A stretch of DNA of 64,000 nucleotides from Halictus rubicundus. Its lineage: Eukaryota; Arthropoda; Insecta; Hymenoptera; Halictidae. The notes beneath the pieces are model-generated. The model made no database searches, was not told where the DNA came from, and saw only the letters and a program-made list of their open reading frames with translations. The position numbers were made by a program, and so were the translations under genes. Shown one piece after another: positions 26,501 to 42,800 of the stretch (within the stretch, counting starts at the first letter, position 1; the number at the start of each line of letters is the position of its first letter). The stretch covers positions 1 through 64,000 of the forward strand of contig NW_027488891.1 of assembly GCF_050948215.1 (NCBI RefSeq), written 5' to 3'.

Positions 26501-29500
26501 TAGAGGATAGGATAGAGGATAGGATAGAGGATAGGATAGAGGATAGGATAGAGGATAGGATAGAGGATAGGATAGAATAGAGGATAGGATAATATAGAGG
26601 ATAGGATAGGATAGCGGATAGGATAGAGGATAGAGGGTAGAATGGGATAGAGGATAGGATAGGATAGAGGATAGGATAGGATAGATGATATTATATGAAA
26701 GAGGATAGGATATGATGGAGGATTCGATATTATATAGGATAGGATAGGGGATTGGATAGGATAGAGGATAGAATAGGATAGAGGATAGTATATAATACAG
26801 TATAGGATAGGATTGAGGACAGGACGGGTTAGATGATAGGATTGGATAGAGGAAAGGATAAGATAGAGTATAGGACAGGATAGAGGATAGGATAGAGGAT
26901 AGGATAGAGGAAAGGATAGGATAGAGTATAGGACAGGATAGAGGATAGGATAGATGGTAGGATAGAGGATAGGATAGAGGATAGGATAGAGGATAGGATA
27001 GGATAGAGGATCGGATAGGATAGAGGATAGGATAGGATAGAGGATAGGATAGGATAGAGGATAGGATAGAATAGAGGATAGGATAGGATGGAGGATAGGA
27101 TAGGATAGAAAATAGGATAGGACAGAGGATAGTATAGGATAGAGTATAGGATAGGATACAGGATAGGATAGGATAGAGGATAGGATAGAGGATAGGATAG
27201 AGGATAGGATAGAGGATAGGATAGAGGATAGGATAGAATAGAGGATAGGAGAATATAGAGGATAGGATAGGATAGCGGATAGGATAGAGGATAGGATAGA
27301 GGATAGGATAGGATAGAGGATAGGATAGAGGATAGGATAGGATAGAGGATCGGATAGGATAGAGGATAGGATAGGATAGAGGATAGGATAGGATAGAGGA
27401 TAGGATAGGATGGAGGATAGGATAGGATAGAGGATATAATAGGATTGAGGAAAGGATAGGATAGAGGATAGGATAGGATAGAGGATAGGATAGGATAGTG
27501 GATAGGATAGAGGATAGGATAGGATAGAGGATAGGATAGAGGATAGGATAGGAAAGAGGATATTATAGTGGATAGGATAAGGTAGAGGATAGTATAGGAT
27601 AGAGGATAGGATAAGATAGAGGATAGGATATGATAAAGGATAGGATAGGATAGAGTATAGGATAGAGGATAGGATAGAGGATAGGATAGGATAGAGGATA
27701 GGATAGAGGATAGGATAGAGGATAGGATAGGATAGAGGATAGGATAGGATAGAGGATAGGATAGGATAGAGGATAGTATAGGATAGAGAATAGGATAGAA
27801 TAGAGGATAGGATAGGATAGAGGATAGGATAGGATAGAAAATAGGATAGGACAGAGGATAGTATAGGATAGAGTATAGGATAGGATACAGGATAGGATAG
27901 GATAGAGGATAGGATAGAGGATAGGATAGAGGATAGGATAGAGGATAGGATAGAATAGAGGATAGGATAATATAGAGGATAGGATAGGATAGCGGATAGG
28001 ATAGAGGATAGCATAGATGATAGGATAGGATAGGGAATAGGATAGGATAGAGGATAGGATAGGATAGAGGGTAAAATAGGATAGAGGATAGGATAGGATA
28101 GAGGATAGGATAGGATAGAGGATAGGATAGGATAGAGGATAGGACAGGATAGAGGATAGGATAGAGGATAGGATAGAGGATCGGATAGAGGATAGGATAG
28201 GATAGAGGATAGGATAGAGGATAGGATAATATAGAGGATAGGATAGGATAGAGGATAGGATAGGATAGAGGATAGTATAGGATAGAGGATAGGATAGGAT
28301 AGAGGATAGGATAGAGGATAGGATAGCGGTTATTATAGAGGATAGGATAGAGGATAGGATAGGATAGAGGATAGGATAGGATAGAGGATAGGATAGGATA
28401 GAGGATAGGATAGGATAGAGGATAGGATAGGATAGAGGATATAATAGGATAGAGGATAGGATAGGATAGAGGATAGGATAGCGGATAGGATAGAGGATAA
28501 CATAGAGGATAGGATAGGATAGAGGATAGAGGGTAGAATGGGATAGAGGATAGGATAGGATAGAGGATAGGATAGGATAGATGATATTATATGAAAGAGG
28601 AAAGGATATGATGGAGGATTCGATATTATATAGGATAGGATAGGGGATTGGATAGGATAGAGGATAGGATAGGATAGAGGATAGGATAGGATAGAGGATA
28701 GGATAGGATAGAGGATAGGATAGAGGATAGGATAGAGGATAGGATAGGATAGAGGATAGGATAGGATAGAGGATAGTATAGGATAGAGGATAGGATAGGA
28801 TAGAGGATAGGATAGGATAGAGGATAGGATAGGATGGAGGATAGGATAGGATAGAGGATATAATAGGATTGAGGAAAGGATAGGATAGAGAATAGGATAG
28901 GATAGAGGATAGGATAGGATAGTGGATAGGATAGAGGATAGGATAGGATAGAGGGTAGGATAGAGGATAGGATAGGATAGAGGATAGGATAGGATAGAGG
29001 ATAGGATAGTGGATAGGATAAGGTAGAGGATAGTGGATAGGATAAGGTAGAGGATAGTATAGGATAGAGGATAGGATAAGATAGAGGATAGGATATGATA
29101 AAGGATAGGATAGGATAGAGTATAGGATAGAGGATAGGATAGAGGATGGGATAGAGGATAGGATAGGATAGAGGATAGGATAGGATAGAGGATAGGATAG
29201 GATAGAGGATAGGATAGGATAGAGGATAGGATAGGATTGAGGATAGGATAGGATAGAGGATAGGATAGGATAGAGGATAGGACAGAGGATAGGATAGGAT
29301 AGAGGATAGGATAGGATAGAGGATAGTATAGGATAGAGGATAGGATAGAATAGAGGATAGGATAGGATGGAGGATAGGATAGGATAGAAAATAGGATAGG
29401 ACAGAGGATAGTATAGGATAGAGTATAGGATAGGATACAGGATAGGATAGGATAGAGGATAGGATAGAGGATAGGATAGAGGATAGGATAGAGGATAGGA

Positions 29501-30607
29501 TAGAATAGAGGATAGGATAATATAGAGGATAGGATAGGATAGCGGATAGGATAGAGGATAGCATAGAGGATAGGATAGGATAGGGAATAGGATAGGATAG
29601 AGGATAGGATAGGATAGAGGGTAGAATAGGATAGAGGATAGGATAGGATAGAGGATAGGATAGGATAGATGATATTATAGGAAAGAGGATAGGATATGAT
29701 GGAGGATTCGATATTATATAGGATAGGATAGGGGATTGGATAGGATAGAGGATAGGATAGTATAGAGGATAGTATATAATACAGTATAGGATAGGATTGA
29801 GGACAGGACGGGTTAGATGATAGGATTGGATAGAGGAAAGGATAGGATAGAGTATAGGACAGGATAGAGGATAGGATAGAGGATAGGATAGAGGAAAGGA
29901 TAGGATAGAGTATAGGACAGGATAGAGGATAGGATAGAGGATAGGATAGAGGATAGGATAGAGGATAGGATAGAGGATAGGATAGGATAGAGGATCGGAT
30001 AGGATAGAGGATAGGATAGGATAGAGGATAGGATAGAGTAGAGGATAGGATAGGATGGAGGATAGGATAGGATAGAAAATAGGATAGGACAGAGGATAGT
30101 ATAGGATAGAGTATAGGATAGGATACAGGATAGGATAGGATAGAGGATAGGATAGAGGATAGGATAGAGGATAGGATAGAGGATAGGATAGAGGATAGGA
30201 TAGAATAGAGGATAGGAGAATATAGAGGATAGGATAGGATAGCGGATAGGATAGAGGATAGGATAGAGGATAGGATAGGATAGAGGATAGGATAGAGGAT
30301 AGGATAGGGTAGAGGATCGGATAGGATAGAGGATAGGATAGGATAGAGGATAGGATAGGATAGAGGATAGGATAGGATGGAGGATAGGATAGGATAGAGG
30401 ATATAATAGGATTGAGGAAAGGATAGGATAGAGGATAGGATAGGATAGAGGATAGGATAGGATAGTGGATAGGATAGAGGATAGGATAGGATAGAGGATA
30501 GGATAGAGGATAGGATAGGATAGAGGATATTATAGTGGATAGGATAAGGTAGAGGATAGTATAGGATAGAGGATAGGATAAGATAGAGGATAGGATATGA
30601 TAAAGGA
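23584..30607. repeat. 4427-bp-offset segmental duplication
   Basis: Markers recur at exactly 4427 bp: GCATAGATGA 23584 and 28011, GTAAAAT 23644 and 28071, ATGATATTAT 24154 and 28581, then 25242 and 29669, and GATAAAGG 26172 and 30599. At the GCGGTTATTATAG marker (23916 and 28326) the offset is 4410, a local 17-bp difference. The correspondence fails by about 26690/31117, where the cassette at 26690 has no partner, so roughly 3 kb is shared. Confidence 0.88.
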
Positions 30608-32530
30608 TAGGATAGGATAGAGTATAGGATAGAGGATAGGATAGAGGATGGGATAGAGGATAGGATAGGATAGAGGATAGGATAGGATAGAGGATAGGAT
30701 AGGATAGAGGATAGGATAGGATAGAGGATAGGATAGAGGATAGGATAGAGGATAGGATAGGATAGAGGATAGGATAGGATAGAGGATAGGATAGGATAGA
30801 GGATAGTATAGGATAGAGGATAGGATAGAATAGAGGATAGGATAGGATGGAGGATAGGATAGGATAGAAAATAGGATAGGACAGAGGATAGTATAGGATA
30901 GAGTATAGGATAGGATACAGGATAGGATAGGATAGAGGATAGGATAGAGGATAGGATAGAGGATAGGATAGAGGATAGGATAGAGGATAGGATAGAGGAT
31001 AGGATAGAGGATAGGATAGAGGATAGGATAGAATAGAGGATAGGATAATATAGAGGATAGGATAGGATAGCGGATAGGATAGAGGATAGCATAGAGGATA
31101 GGATAGGATAGGGAATAGGATAGGATAGAGGATAGGATAGGATAGAGGGTAGAATAGGATAGAGGATAGGATAGGATAGAGGATAGGATAGGATAGAGGA
31201 TAGGACAGGATAGAGGATAGGATAGAGGATAGGATAGAGGATAGGATAGAGGATAGGATAGAGGATAGGATAGAGGATAGGATAGAGGATAGGATAGGAT
31301 AGAGGATCGGATAGGATAGAGGATAGGATAGGATAGAGGAAAGGATAGGATAGAGTATAGGACAGGATAGAGGATAGGATAGAGGATAGGATAGAGGATA
31401 GGATAGAGGATAGGATAGAGGATAGGATAGACGATAGGATAGAGGATAGGATAGGATAGAGGATAGGATAGGATAGAGGATAGTATAGGATAAAGGATAG
31501 GATAGAATAGAGGATAGGATAGGATGGAGGATAGGATAGGATAGAAAATAGGATAGGACAGAGGATAGTATAGGATAGAGTATAGGATAGGATACAGGAT
31601 AGGATAGGATAGAGGATAGGATAGAGGATAGGATAGAGGATAGGATAGAGTATAGGATAGAATAGAGGATAGGATAATATAGAGGATAGGATAGGATAGC
31701 GGATAGGATAGAGGATAGCATAGATGATAGGATAGGATAGGGAATAGGATAGGATAGAGGATAGGATAGGATAGAGGGTAGAATAGGATAGATGATATTA
31801 TATGAAAGAGGAAAGGATATGATGGAGGATTCGATATTATATAGGATAGGATAGGGGATTGGATAGGATAGAGGATAGGATAGGATAGAGGATAGGATAG
31901 GATAGAGGATAGGATAGGATAGAGGATAGGATAGAGTATAGGATAGAGGATAGGATAGAGGATGGGATAGAGGATAGGATAGGATAGAGGATAGGATAGG
32001 ATAGAGGATAGGATAGGATAGAGGATAGGATAGGATAGAGGATAGGATAGGATAGAGGATAGGATAGGATAGAGGATAGGATAGGATAGAGGATAGGATA
32101 GGATAGAGGATAGGATAGGATAGAGGATAGGACAGAGGATAGGATAGGATAGAGGATAGGATAGGATAGAGGATAGTATAGGATAGAGGATAGGATAGAA
32201 TAGAGGATAGGATAGGATGGAGGATAGGATAGGATAGAAAATAGGATAGGACAGAGGATAGTATAGGATAGAGTATAGGATAGGATACAGGATAGGATAG
32301 GATAGAGGATAGGATAGAGGATAGGATAGAGGATAGGATAGAGGATAGGATAGAGGATAGGATAGAATAGAGGATAGGATAATATAGAGGATAGGATAGG
32401 ATAGCGGATAGGATAGAGGATAGCATAGAGGATAGGATAGGATAGGGAATAGGATAGGATAGAGGATAGGATAGGATAGAGGGTAGAATAGGATAGAGGA
32501 TAGGATAGGATAGAGGATAGGATAGGATAG

Positions 32531-33830
32531 ATGATATTATAGGAAAGAGGATAGGATATGATGGAGGATTCGATATTATATAGGATAGGATAGGGGATTG
32601 GATAGGATAGAGGATAGGATAGTATAGAGGATAGTATATAATACAGTATAGGATAGGATTGAGGACAGGACGGGTTAGATGATAGGATTGGATAGAGGAA
32701 AGGATAGGATAGAGTATAGGACAGGATAGAGGATAGGATAGAGGATAGGATAGAGGAAAGGATAGGATAGAGTATAGGACAGGATAGAGGATAGGATAGA
32801 GGATAGGATAGAGGATAGGATAGAGGATAGGATAGAGGATAGGATAGGATAGAGGATCGGATAGGATAGAGGATAGGATAGGATAGAGGATAGGATAGAA
32901 TAGAGGATAGGATAGGATGGAGGATAGGATAGGATAGAAAATAGGATAGGACAGAGGATAGTATAGGATAGAGTATAGGATAGGATACAGGATAGGATAG
33001 GATAGAGGATAGGATAGAGGATAGGATAGAGGATAGGATAGAGGATAGGATAGAGGATAGGATAGAATAGAGGATAGGAGAATATAGAGGATAGGATAGG
33101 ATAGCGGATAGGATAGAGGATAGGATAGAGGATAGGATAGGATAGAGGATAGGATAGAGGATAGGATAGGATAGAGGATAGGATAGGATAGAGGATAGGA
33201 TAGGATAGAGGATAGGACAGAGGATAGGATAGGATAGAGGATAGGATAGGATAGAGGATAGTATAGGATAGAGGATAGGATAGAATAGAGGATAGGATAG
33301 GATGGAGGATAGGATAGGATAGAAAATAGGATAGGACAGAGGATAGTATAGGATAGAGTATAGGATAGGATACAGGATAGGATGGGATAGAGGATAGGAT
33401 AGAGGATAGGATAGAGGATAGGATAGAGGATAGGATAGAATAGAGGATAGGATAATATAGAGGATAGGATAGGATAGCGGATACGATAGAGGATAGCATA
33501 GAGGATAGGATAGGATAGGGAATAGGATAGGATAGAGGATAGGATAGGATAGAGGGTAGAATAGGATAGAGGATAGGATAGGATAGAGGATAGGATAGGA
33601 TAGATGATATTATAGGAAAGAGGATAGGATATGATGGAGGATTCGATATTATATAGGATAGGATAGGGGATTGGATAGGATAGAGGATAGGATAGTATAG
33701 AGGATAGTATATAATACAGTATAGGATAGGATTGAGGACAGGACGGGTTAGATGATAGGATTGGATAGAGGAAAGGATAGGATAGAGTATAGGACAGGAT
33801 AGAGGATAGGATAGAGGATAGGATAGAGGA
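32531..33830. repeat. 1073-bp-offset duplication
   Basis: The ATGATATTATAGG marker at 32531 recurs at 33604, and GACAGGACGGG at 32664 recurs at 33737, both 1073 bp apart. The sequence between the two markers matches in order in the two copies. Confidence 0.8.
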
Positions 33831-36800
33831 AAGGATAGAATAGAGGATAGGAGAATATAGAGGATAGGATAGGATAGCGGATAGGATAGAGGATAGGATA
33901 GAGGATAGGATAGGATAGAGGATCGGATAGGATAGAGGATAGGATAGGATAGAGGATAGGATAGGATAGAGGATAGGATAGGATGGAGGATAGGATAGGA
34001 TAGAGGATATAATAGGATTGAGGAAAGGATAGGATAGAGGATAGGATAGGATAGAGGATAGGATAGGATAGTGGATAGGATAGAGGATAGGATAGGATAG
34101 AGGATAGGATAGAGGATAGGATAGGATAGAGGATATTATAGTGGATAGGATAAGGTAGAGGATAGTATAGGATAGAGGATAGGATAAGATAGAGGATAGG
34201 ATATGATAAAGGATAGGATAGGATAGAGTATAGGATAGAGGATAGGATAGAGGATGGGATAGAGGATAGGATAGGATAGAGGATAGGATAGGATAGAGGA
34301 TAGGATAGGATAGAGGATAGGATAGAGGATAGGATAGAGGATAGGATAGGATAGAGGATAGGATAGGATAGAGGATATAATAGGATAGAGGATAGGATAG
34401 GATAGAGGATAGGATAGCGGATAGGATAGAGGATAACATAGAGGATAGGATAGGATAGAGGATAGAGGGTAGAATGGGATAGAGGATAGGATAGGATAGA
34501 GGATAGGATAGGATAGATGATATTATATGAAAGAGGAAAGGATATGATGGAGGATTCGATATTATATAGGATAGGATAGGGGATTGGATAGGATAGAGGA
34601 TAGGATAGGATAGAGGATAGGATAGGATAGAGGATAGGATAGGATAGAGGATAGGATAGAGGATAGGATAGAGGATAGGATAGGATAGAGGATAGGATAG
34701 GATAGAGGATAGTATAGGATAGAGGATAGGATAGGATAGAGGATAGGACAGGATAGAGGATAGGATAGAGGATAGGATAGAGGATAGGATAGAGGATAGG
34801 ATAGAGGATAGGATAGAGGATAGGATAGAGGATAGGATAGGATAGAGGGTCGGATAGGATAGAGGATAGGATAGGATAGAGGAAAGGATAGGATAGAGTA
34901 TAGGACAGGATAGAGGATAGGATAGAGGATAGGATAGAGGATAGGATAGAGGATAGGATAGAGGATAGGATAGACGATAGGATAGAGGATAGGATAGGAT
35001 AGAGGATAGGATAGGATAGAGGATAGTATAGGATAAAGGATAGGATAGAATAGAGGATAGGATAGGATGGAGGATAGGATAGGATAGAAAATAGGATAGG
35101 ACAGAGGATAGTATAGGATAGAGTATAGGATAGGATACAGGATAGGATAGGATAGAGGATAGGATAGAGGATAGGATAGAGGATAGGATAGAGGATAGGA
35201 TAGAATAGAGGATAGGATAATATAGAGGATAGGATAGGATAGCGGATAGGATAGAGGATAGCATAGATGATAGGATAGGATAGGGAATAGGATAGGATAG
35301 AGGATAGGATAGGATAGAGGGTAGTATAGGATAGAGGATAGGATAGGATAGAGGATAGGATAGGATAGAGGATAGGACAGGATAGAGGATAGGACAGGAT
35401 AGAGGATAGGATAGAGGATAGGATAGAGGATCGGATAGAGGATAGGATAGGATAGAGGATAGGATAGAGGATAGGATAATATAGAGGATAGGATAGGATA
35501 GAGGATAGGATAGGATAGAGGATAGTATAGGATAGAGGATAGGATAGGATAGAGGATAGGATAGAGGATAGGATAGAGGATAGGATAGGATAGAGGATAG
35601 GATAGGATAGAGGATAGTATAGGATAGAGGATAGGATAGGATAGAGGATAGGATAGGATAGAGGATAGGATAGGATGGAGGATAGGATAGGATAGAGGAT
35701 ATAATAGGATTGAGGAAAGGATAGGATAGAGGATAGGATAGGATAGAGGATAGGATAGGATAGTGGATAGGATAGAGGATAGGATAGGATAGAGGGTAGG
35801 ATAGAGGATAGGATAGGATAGAGGATAGGATAGGATAGAGGATAGGATAGTGGATAGGATAAGGTAGAGGATAGTGGATAGGATAAGGTAGAGGATAGTA
35901 TAGGATAGAGGATAGGATAAGATAGAGGATAGGATATGATAAAGGATAGGATAGGATAGAGTATAGGATAGAGGATAGGATAGAGGATGGGATAGAGGAT
36001 AGGATAGGATAGAGGATAGGATAGGATAGAGGATAGGATAGGATAGAGGATAGGATAGGATAGAGGATAGGATAGGATAGAGGATAGGATAGGATAGAGG
36101 ATAGGATAGGATAGAGGATAGGACAGAGGATAGGATAGGATAGAGGATAGGATAGGATAGAGGATAGTATAGGATAGAGGATAGGATAGAATAGAGGATA
36201 GGATAGGATGGAGGATAGGATAGGATAGAAAATAGGATAGGACAGAGGATAGTATAGGATAGAGTATAGGATAGGATACAGGATAGGATAGGATAGAGGA
36301 TAGGATAGAGGATAGGATAGAGGATAGGATAGAGGATAGGATAGAGGATAGGATAGAATAGAGGATAGGATAATATAGAGGATAGGATAGGATAGCGGAT
36401 AGGATAGAGGATAGCATAGAGGATAGGATAGGATAGGGAATAGGATAGGATAGAGGATAGGATAGGATAGAGGGTAGAATAGGATAGAGGATAGGATAGG
36501 ATAGAGGATAGGATAGGATAGATGATATTATAGGAAAGAGGATAGGATATGATGGAGGATTCGATATTATATAGGATAGGATAGGGGATTGGATAGGATA
36601 GAGGATAGGATAGTATAGAGGATAGTATATAATACAGTATAGGATAGGATTGAGGACAGGACGGGTTAGATGATAGGATTGGATAGAGGAAAGGATAGGA
36701 TAGAGTATAGGACAGGATAGAGGATAGGATACAGGATAGGATAGAGGAAAGGATAGGATAGAGTATAGGACAGGATAGAGGATAGGATAGAGGATAGGAT

Positions 36801-39800
36801 AGAGGATAGGATAGAGGATAGGATAGAGGATAGGATAGGATAGAGGATCGGATAGGATAGAGGATAGGATAGGATAGAGGATAGGATAGGATAGAGGATA
36901 GGATAGGATGGAGGATAGGATAGGATAGAGGATATAATAGGATTGAGGAAAGGATAGGATAGAGGATAGGATAGGATAGAGGATAGGATAGGATAGAGGA
37001 TAGGATAGGATAGAGGATAGGATAGGATAGAGGATAGGATAGGATAGAGGATAGGATAGAGGATTGGATATGATTGAGTATAGGATAGAGGATAGGATAT
37101 CATAGAGGATAGGATAGGATAGAGGATAGGATAGGTTAGAGGATAGGATAGGATAGAGGGTAGGATAGGATAGAGGATAGGATAGAGGATAGGATAGGAT
37201 AGAGGATAGGATAGGATAGAGGATAGGATAGAGGATAGGATAGAGGATAGGATAGAGGATAGGATAGAGGATAGGATAGGATAGGGGAAAGGATAGGATA
37301 GAGGATAGGATAGGATAGAGGATAGGATAGAGGATAGGATAGAGGATGGGATGGAGGAAAGGATAGGATAGAGTATAGGACAGGATAGAGGATAGGATAG
37401 AGGTTAGGACAGAGGATAAGATAGAGGATAGGATAGAGGATAGGATAGGACAGAGGATCGGATAGAGGATAGGATAGAGGATAGGATAATATAGAGGATA
37501 GGATAGGATAGAGGATAGGATAGGATAGAGGATAGTATAGGATAGAGGATACGATAGGATAGAGGATAGGATAGGATAGAGGACAGGATATGATAGAGGA
37601 TAGGATAGGATAGAGGATAGGATAGGATAGAGGATAGGATAGGATAGAGGATAGGATAGGATAGAGGATAGGATAGGATAGAGGATAGGATAGAGGATAG
37701 GATAGCGGATAGGATAGAGGATAGGATAGAGGATAGGATAGGATAGAGGATCGGATAGGATAGAGGATAGGATAGGATAGAGGATAGGATAGGATAGAGG
37801 ATAGGATAGAGGATAGGATAGGATGGAGGATAGGATAGGATAGAGGATATAATAGGATTGAGGAAAGGATAGGATAGAGGATAGGATAGGATAGAGGATA
37901 GGATAGGATAGAGGATAGGATAGGATAGAGGATAGGATAGAGGATAGGATAGGATAGAGGATAGGATAGGATAGAGGATAGGATAGGATAGAGGATAGGA
38001 TAGGATAGAGGATAGGATAGAGGATAGGATAGCGGATAGGATAGAGGATAGGATAGAGGATAGGATAGGATAGAGGATCGGATAGGATAGAGGATAGGAT
38101 AGGATAGAGGATAGGATAGGATAGAGGATAGGATAGGATGGAGGATAGGATAGGATAGAGGATAGGATAGGATGGAGGATAGGATAGGATAGAGGATATA
38201 ATAGGATTGAGGAAAGGATAGGATAGAGGATCGGATAGGATAGAGGATAGGATAGGATAGAGGATAGGATAGGATAGAGGATAGGATAGGATGGAGGATA
38301 GGATAGGATAGAGGATAGGATAGGATGGAGGATAGGATAGAATAGAGGATAGGATAGGATGGAGGATAGGATAGGATAGAAAATAGGATAGGACAGAGGA
38401 TAGTATAGGATAGAGTATAGGATAGGATACAGGATAGGATAGGATAGAGGATAGGATAGAGGATAGGATAGAGGATAGGATAGAGGATAGGATAGAGGAT
38501 AGGATAGAATAGAGGATAGGAGAATATAGAGGATAGGATAGGATAGCGGATAGGATAGAGGATAGGATAGAGGATAGGATAGGATAGAGGATAGGATAGA
38601 GGATAGGATAGGATAGAGGATAGGATAGGATAGAGGATAGGATAGGATAGAGGATAGGACAGAGGATAGGATAGGATAGAGGATAGGATAGGATAGAGGA
38701 TAGTATAGGATAGAGGATAGGATAGAATAGAGGATAGGATAGGATGGAGGATAGGATAGGATAGAAAATAGGATAGGACAGAGGATAGTATAGGATAGAG
38801 TATAGGATAGGATACAGGATAGGATAGGATAGAGGATAGGATAGAGGATAGGATAGAGGATAGGATAGAGGATAGGATAGAATAGAGGATAGGATAATAT
38901 AGAGGATAGGATAGGATAGCGGATACGATAGAGGATAGCATAGAGGATAGGATAGGATAGGGAATAGGATAGGATAGAGGATAGGATAGGATAGAGGGTA
39001 GAATAGGATAGAGGATAGGATAGGATAGAGGATAGGATAGGATAGATGATATTATAGGAAAGAGGATAGGATATGATGGAGGATTCGATATTATATAGGA
39101 TAGGATAGGGGATTGGATAGGATAGAGGATAGGATAGTATAGAGGATAGTATATAATACAGTATAGGATAGGATTGAGGACAGGACGGGTTAGATGATAG
39201 GATTGGATAGAGGAAAGGATAGGATAGAGTATAGGACAGGATAGAGGATAGGATAGAGGATAGGATAGAGGAAAGTATAGGATAGAGTATAGGACATGAT
39301 AGAGGATAGGATAGAGGATAGGATAGAGGATAGGATAGAGGATAGGATAGAGGATAGGATAGGATAGAGGATCGGATAGGATAGAGGATAGGATAGGATA
39401 GAGGATAGGATAGAATAGAGGATAGGATAGGATGGAGGATAGGATAGGATAGAAAATAGGATAGGACAGAGGATAGTATAGGATAGAGTATAGGATAGGA
39501 TACAGGATAGGATAGGATAGTGGATAGGATAGAGGATAGGATAGAGGATAGGATAGAGGATAGGATAGAGGATAGGATAGAATAGAGGATAGGAGAATAT
39601 AGAGGATAGGATAGGATAGCGGATAGGATAGAGGATAGGATAGAGGATAGGATAGGATAGAGGATCGGATAGGATAGAGGATAGGATAGGATAGAGGATA
39701 GGATAGGATAGAGGATAGGATAGGATGGAGGATAGGATAGGATAGAGGATATAATAGGATTGAGGAAAGGATAGGATAGAGGATAGGATAGGATAGAGGA

Positions 39801-42800
39801 TAGGATAGGATAGTGGATAGGATAGAGGATAGGATAGGATAGAGGATAGGATAGAGGATAGGATAGGATAGAGGATATTATAGTGGATAGGATAAGGTAG
39901 AGGATAGTATAGGATAGAGGATAGGATAAGATAGAGGATAGGATATGATAAAGGATAGGATAGGATAGAGTATAGGATAGAGGATAGGATAGAGGATGGG
40001 ATAGAGGATAGGATAGGATAGAGGATAGGATAGGATAGAGGATAGGATAGGATAGAGGATAGGATAGAGGATAGGATAGAGGATAGGATAGGATAGAGGA
40101 TAGGATAGGATAGAGGATAGGATAGGATAGAGGATAGTATAGGATAGAGGATAGGATAGAATAGAGGATAGGATAGGATGGAGGATAGGATAGGATAGAA
40201 AATAGGATAGGACAGAGGATAGTATAGGATAGAGTATAGGATAGGATACAGGATAGGATAGGATAGAGGATAGGATAGAGGATAGGATAGAGGATAGGAT
40301 AGAGGATAGGATAGAATAGAGGATAGGATAATATAGAGGATAGGATAGGATAGCGGATAGGATAGAGGATAGCATAGAGGATAGGATAGGATAGGGAATA
40401 GGATAGGATAGAGGATAGGATAGGATAGAGGGTAGAATAGGATAGAGGATAGGATAGGATAGAGGATAGGATAGGATAGAGGATAGGACAGGATAGAGGA
40501 TAGGATAGAGGATAGGATAGAGGATAGGATAGAGGATAGGATATGATAGAGGATCGGATAGGATAGAGGATAGGATAGGATAGAGGAAAGGATAGGATAG
40601 AGTATAGGACAGGATAGAGGATAGGATAGAGGATAGGATAGAGGATAGGATAGAGGATAGGATAGAGGATAGGATAGACGATAGGATAGAGGATAGGATA
40701 GGATAGAGGATAGGATAGGATAGAGGATAGTATAGGATAGAGGATAGGATAGAATAGAGGATAGGATAGGATAGAGGATAGGATAGGATAGAAAATAGGA
40801 TAGGACAGAGGATAGTATAGGATAGAGTATAGGATAGGATACAGGATAGGATAGGATAGAGGATAGGATAGAGGATAGGATAGAGGATAGGATAGAGGAT
40901 AGGATAGAATAGAGGATAGGATAATATAGAGGATAGGATAGGATAGCGGATAGGATAGAGGATAGCATAGATGATAGGATAGGATAGGGAATAGGATAGG
41001 ATAGAGGATAGGATAGGATAGAGGGTAGAATAGGATAGAGGATAGGATAGGATAGAGGATAGGATAGGATAGAGGATAGGACAGGATAGAGGATAGGATA
41101 GAGGATAGGATAGAGGATCGGATAGAGGATAGGATAGGATAGAGGATAGGATAGAGGATAGGATAATATAGAGGATAGGATAGGATAGAGGATAGGATAG
41201 GATAGAGGATAGTATAGGATAGAGGATAGGATAGGATAGAGGATAGGATAGGATAGAGGATAGGATAGAGGATAGGATAGCGGTTATTATAGAGGATAGG
41301 ATAGAGCATAGGATAGGATAGAGGATAGGATAGGATAGAGGATAGGATAGGATAGAGGATATAATAGGATAGAGTATAGGATAGGATAGAGGATAGGATA
41401 GCGGATAGGATAGAGGATAACATAGAGGATAGGATAGGATAGAGGATAGAGGGTAGAATGGGATAGAGGATAGGATAGGATAGATGATATTATATGAAAG
41501 AGGAAAGGATATGATGGAGGATTCGATATTATATAGGATAGGATAGGGGATTGGATAGGATAGAGGATAGGATAGGATAGAGGATAGGATAGGATAGAGG
41601 ATAGGATAGGATAGAGGATAGGATAGAGGATAGGATAGAGGATAGGATAGGATAGAGGATAGGATAGGATAGAGGATAGTATAGGATAGAGGATAGGATA
41701 GGATAGAGGATAGGATAGGATAGAGGATAGGATAGGATGGAGGATAGGATAGGATAGAGGATATAATAGGATTGAGGAAAGGATAGGATAGAGGATAGGA
41801 TAGGATAGAGGATAGGATAGGATAGTGGATAGGATAGAGGATAGGATAGGATAGAGGGTAGGATAGAGGATAGGATAGGATAGAGGATAGGATAGGATAG
41901 AGGATAGGATAGGATAGAGGATAGGATAGGATAGAGGATAGGATAGGATAGAGGATAGGATAGGATAGAGGATAGGACAGAGGATAGGATAGGATAGAGG
42001 ATAGGATAGGATAGAGGATAGTATAGGATAGAGGATAGGATAGAATAGAGGATAGGATAGGATGGAGGATAGGATAGGATAGAAAATAGGATAGGACAGA
42101 GGATAGTATAGGATAGAGTATAGGATAGGATACAGGATAGGATAGGATAGAGGATAGGATAGAGGATAGGATAGAGGATAGGATAGAGGATAGGATAGAG
42201 GATAGGATAGAATAGAGGATAGGATAATATAGAGGATAGGATAGGATAGCGGATAGGATAGAGGATAGCATAGAGGATAGGATAGGATAGGGAATAGGAT
42301 AGGATAGAGGATAGGATAGGATAGAGGGTAGAATAGGATAGAGGATAGGATAGGATAGAGGATAGGATAGGATAGATGATATTATAGGAAAGAGGATAGG
42401 ATATGATGGAGGATTCGATATTATATAGGATAGGATAGGGGATTGGATAGGATAGAGGATAGGATAGTATAGAGGATAGTATATAATACAGTATAGGATA
42501 GGATTGAGGACAGGACGGGTTAGATGATAGGATTGGATAGAGGAAAGGATAGGATAGAGTATAGGACAGGATAGAGGATAGGATACAGGATAGGATAGAG
42601 GAAAGGATAGGATAGAGTATAGGACAGGATAGAGGATAGGATAGAGGATAGGATAGAGGATAGGATAGAGGATAGGATAGAGGATAGGATAGGATAGAGG
42701 ATCGGATAGGATAGAGGATAGGATAGGATAGAGGATAGGATAGGATAGAGGATAGGATAGGATGGAGGATAGGATAGGATAGAGGATATAATAGGATTGA

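Noticed and set aside
28626..35264. Minus-strand open frame of 2212 codons, and similar giant frames over the right array
   Set aside because: The unit CTATCC/TCTATCC has no stop codon in any frame on that strand, several overlapping frames are open at once, and the product is only S, I, L, Y and P in repeat order. These are composition artefacts.
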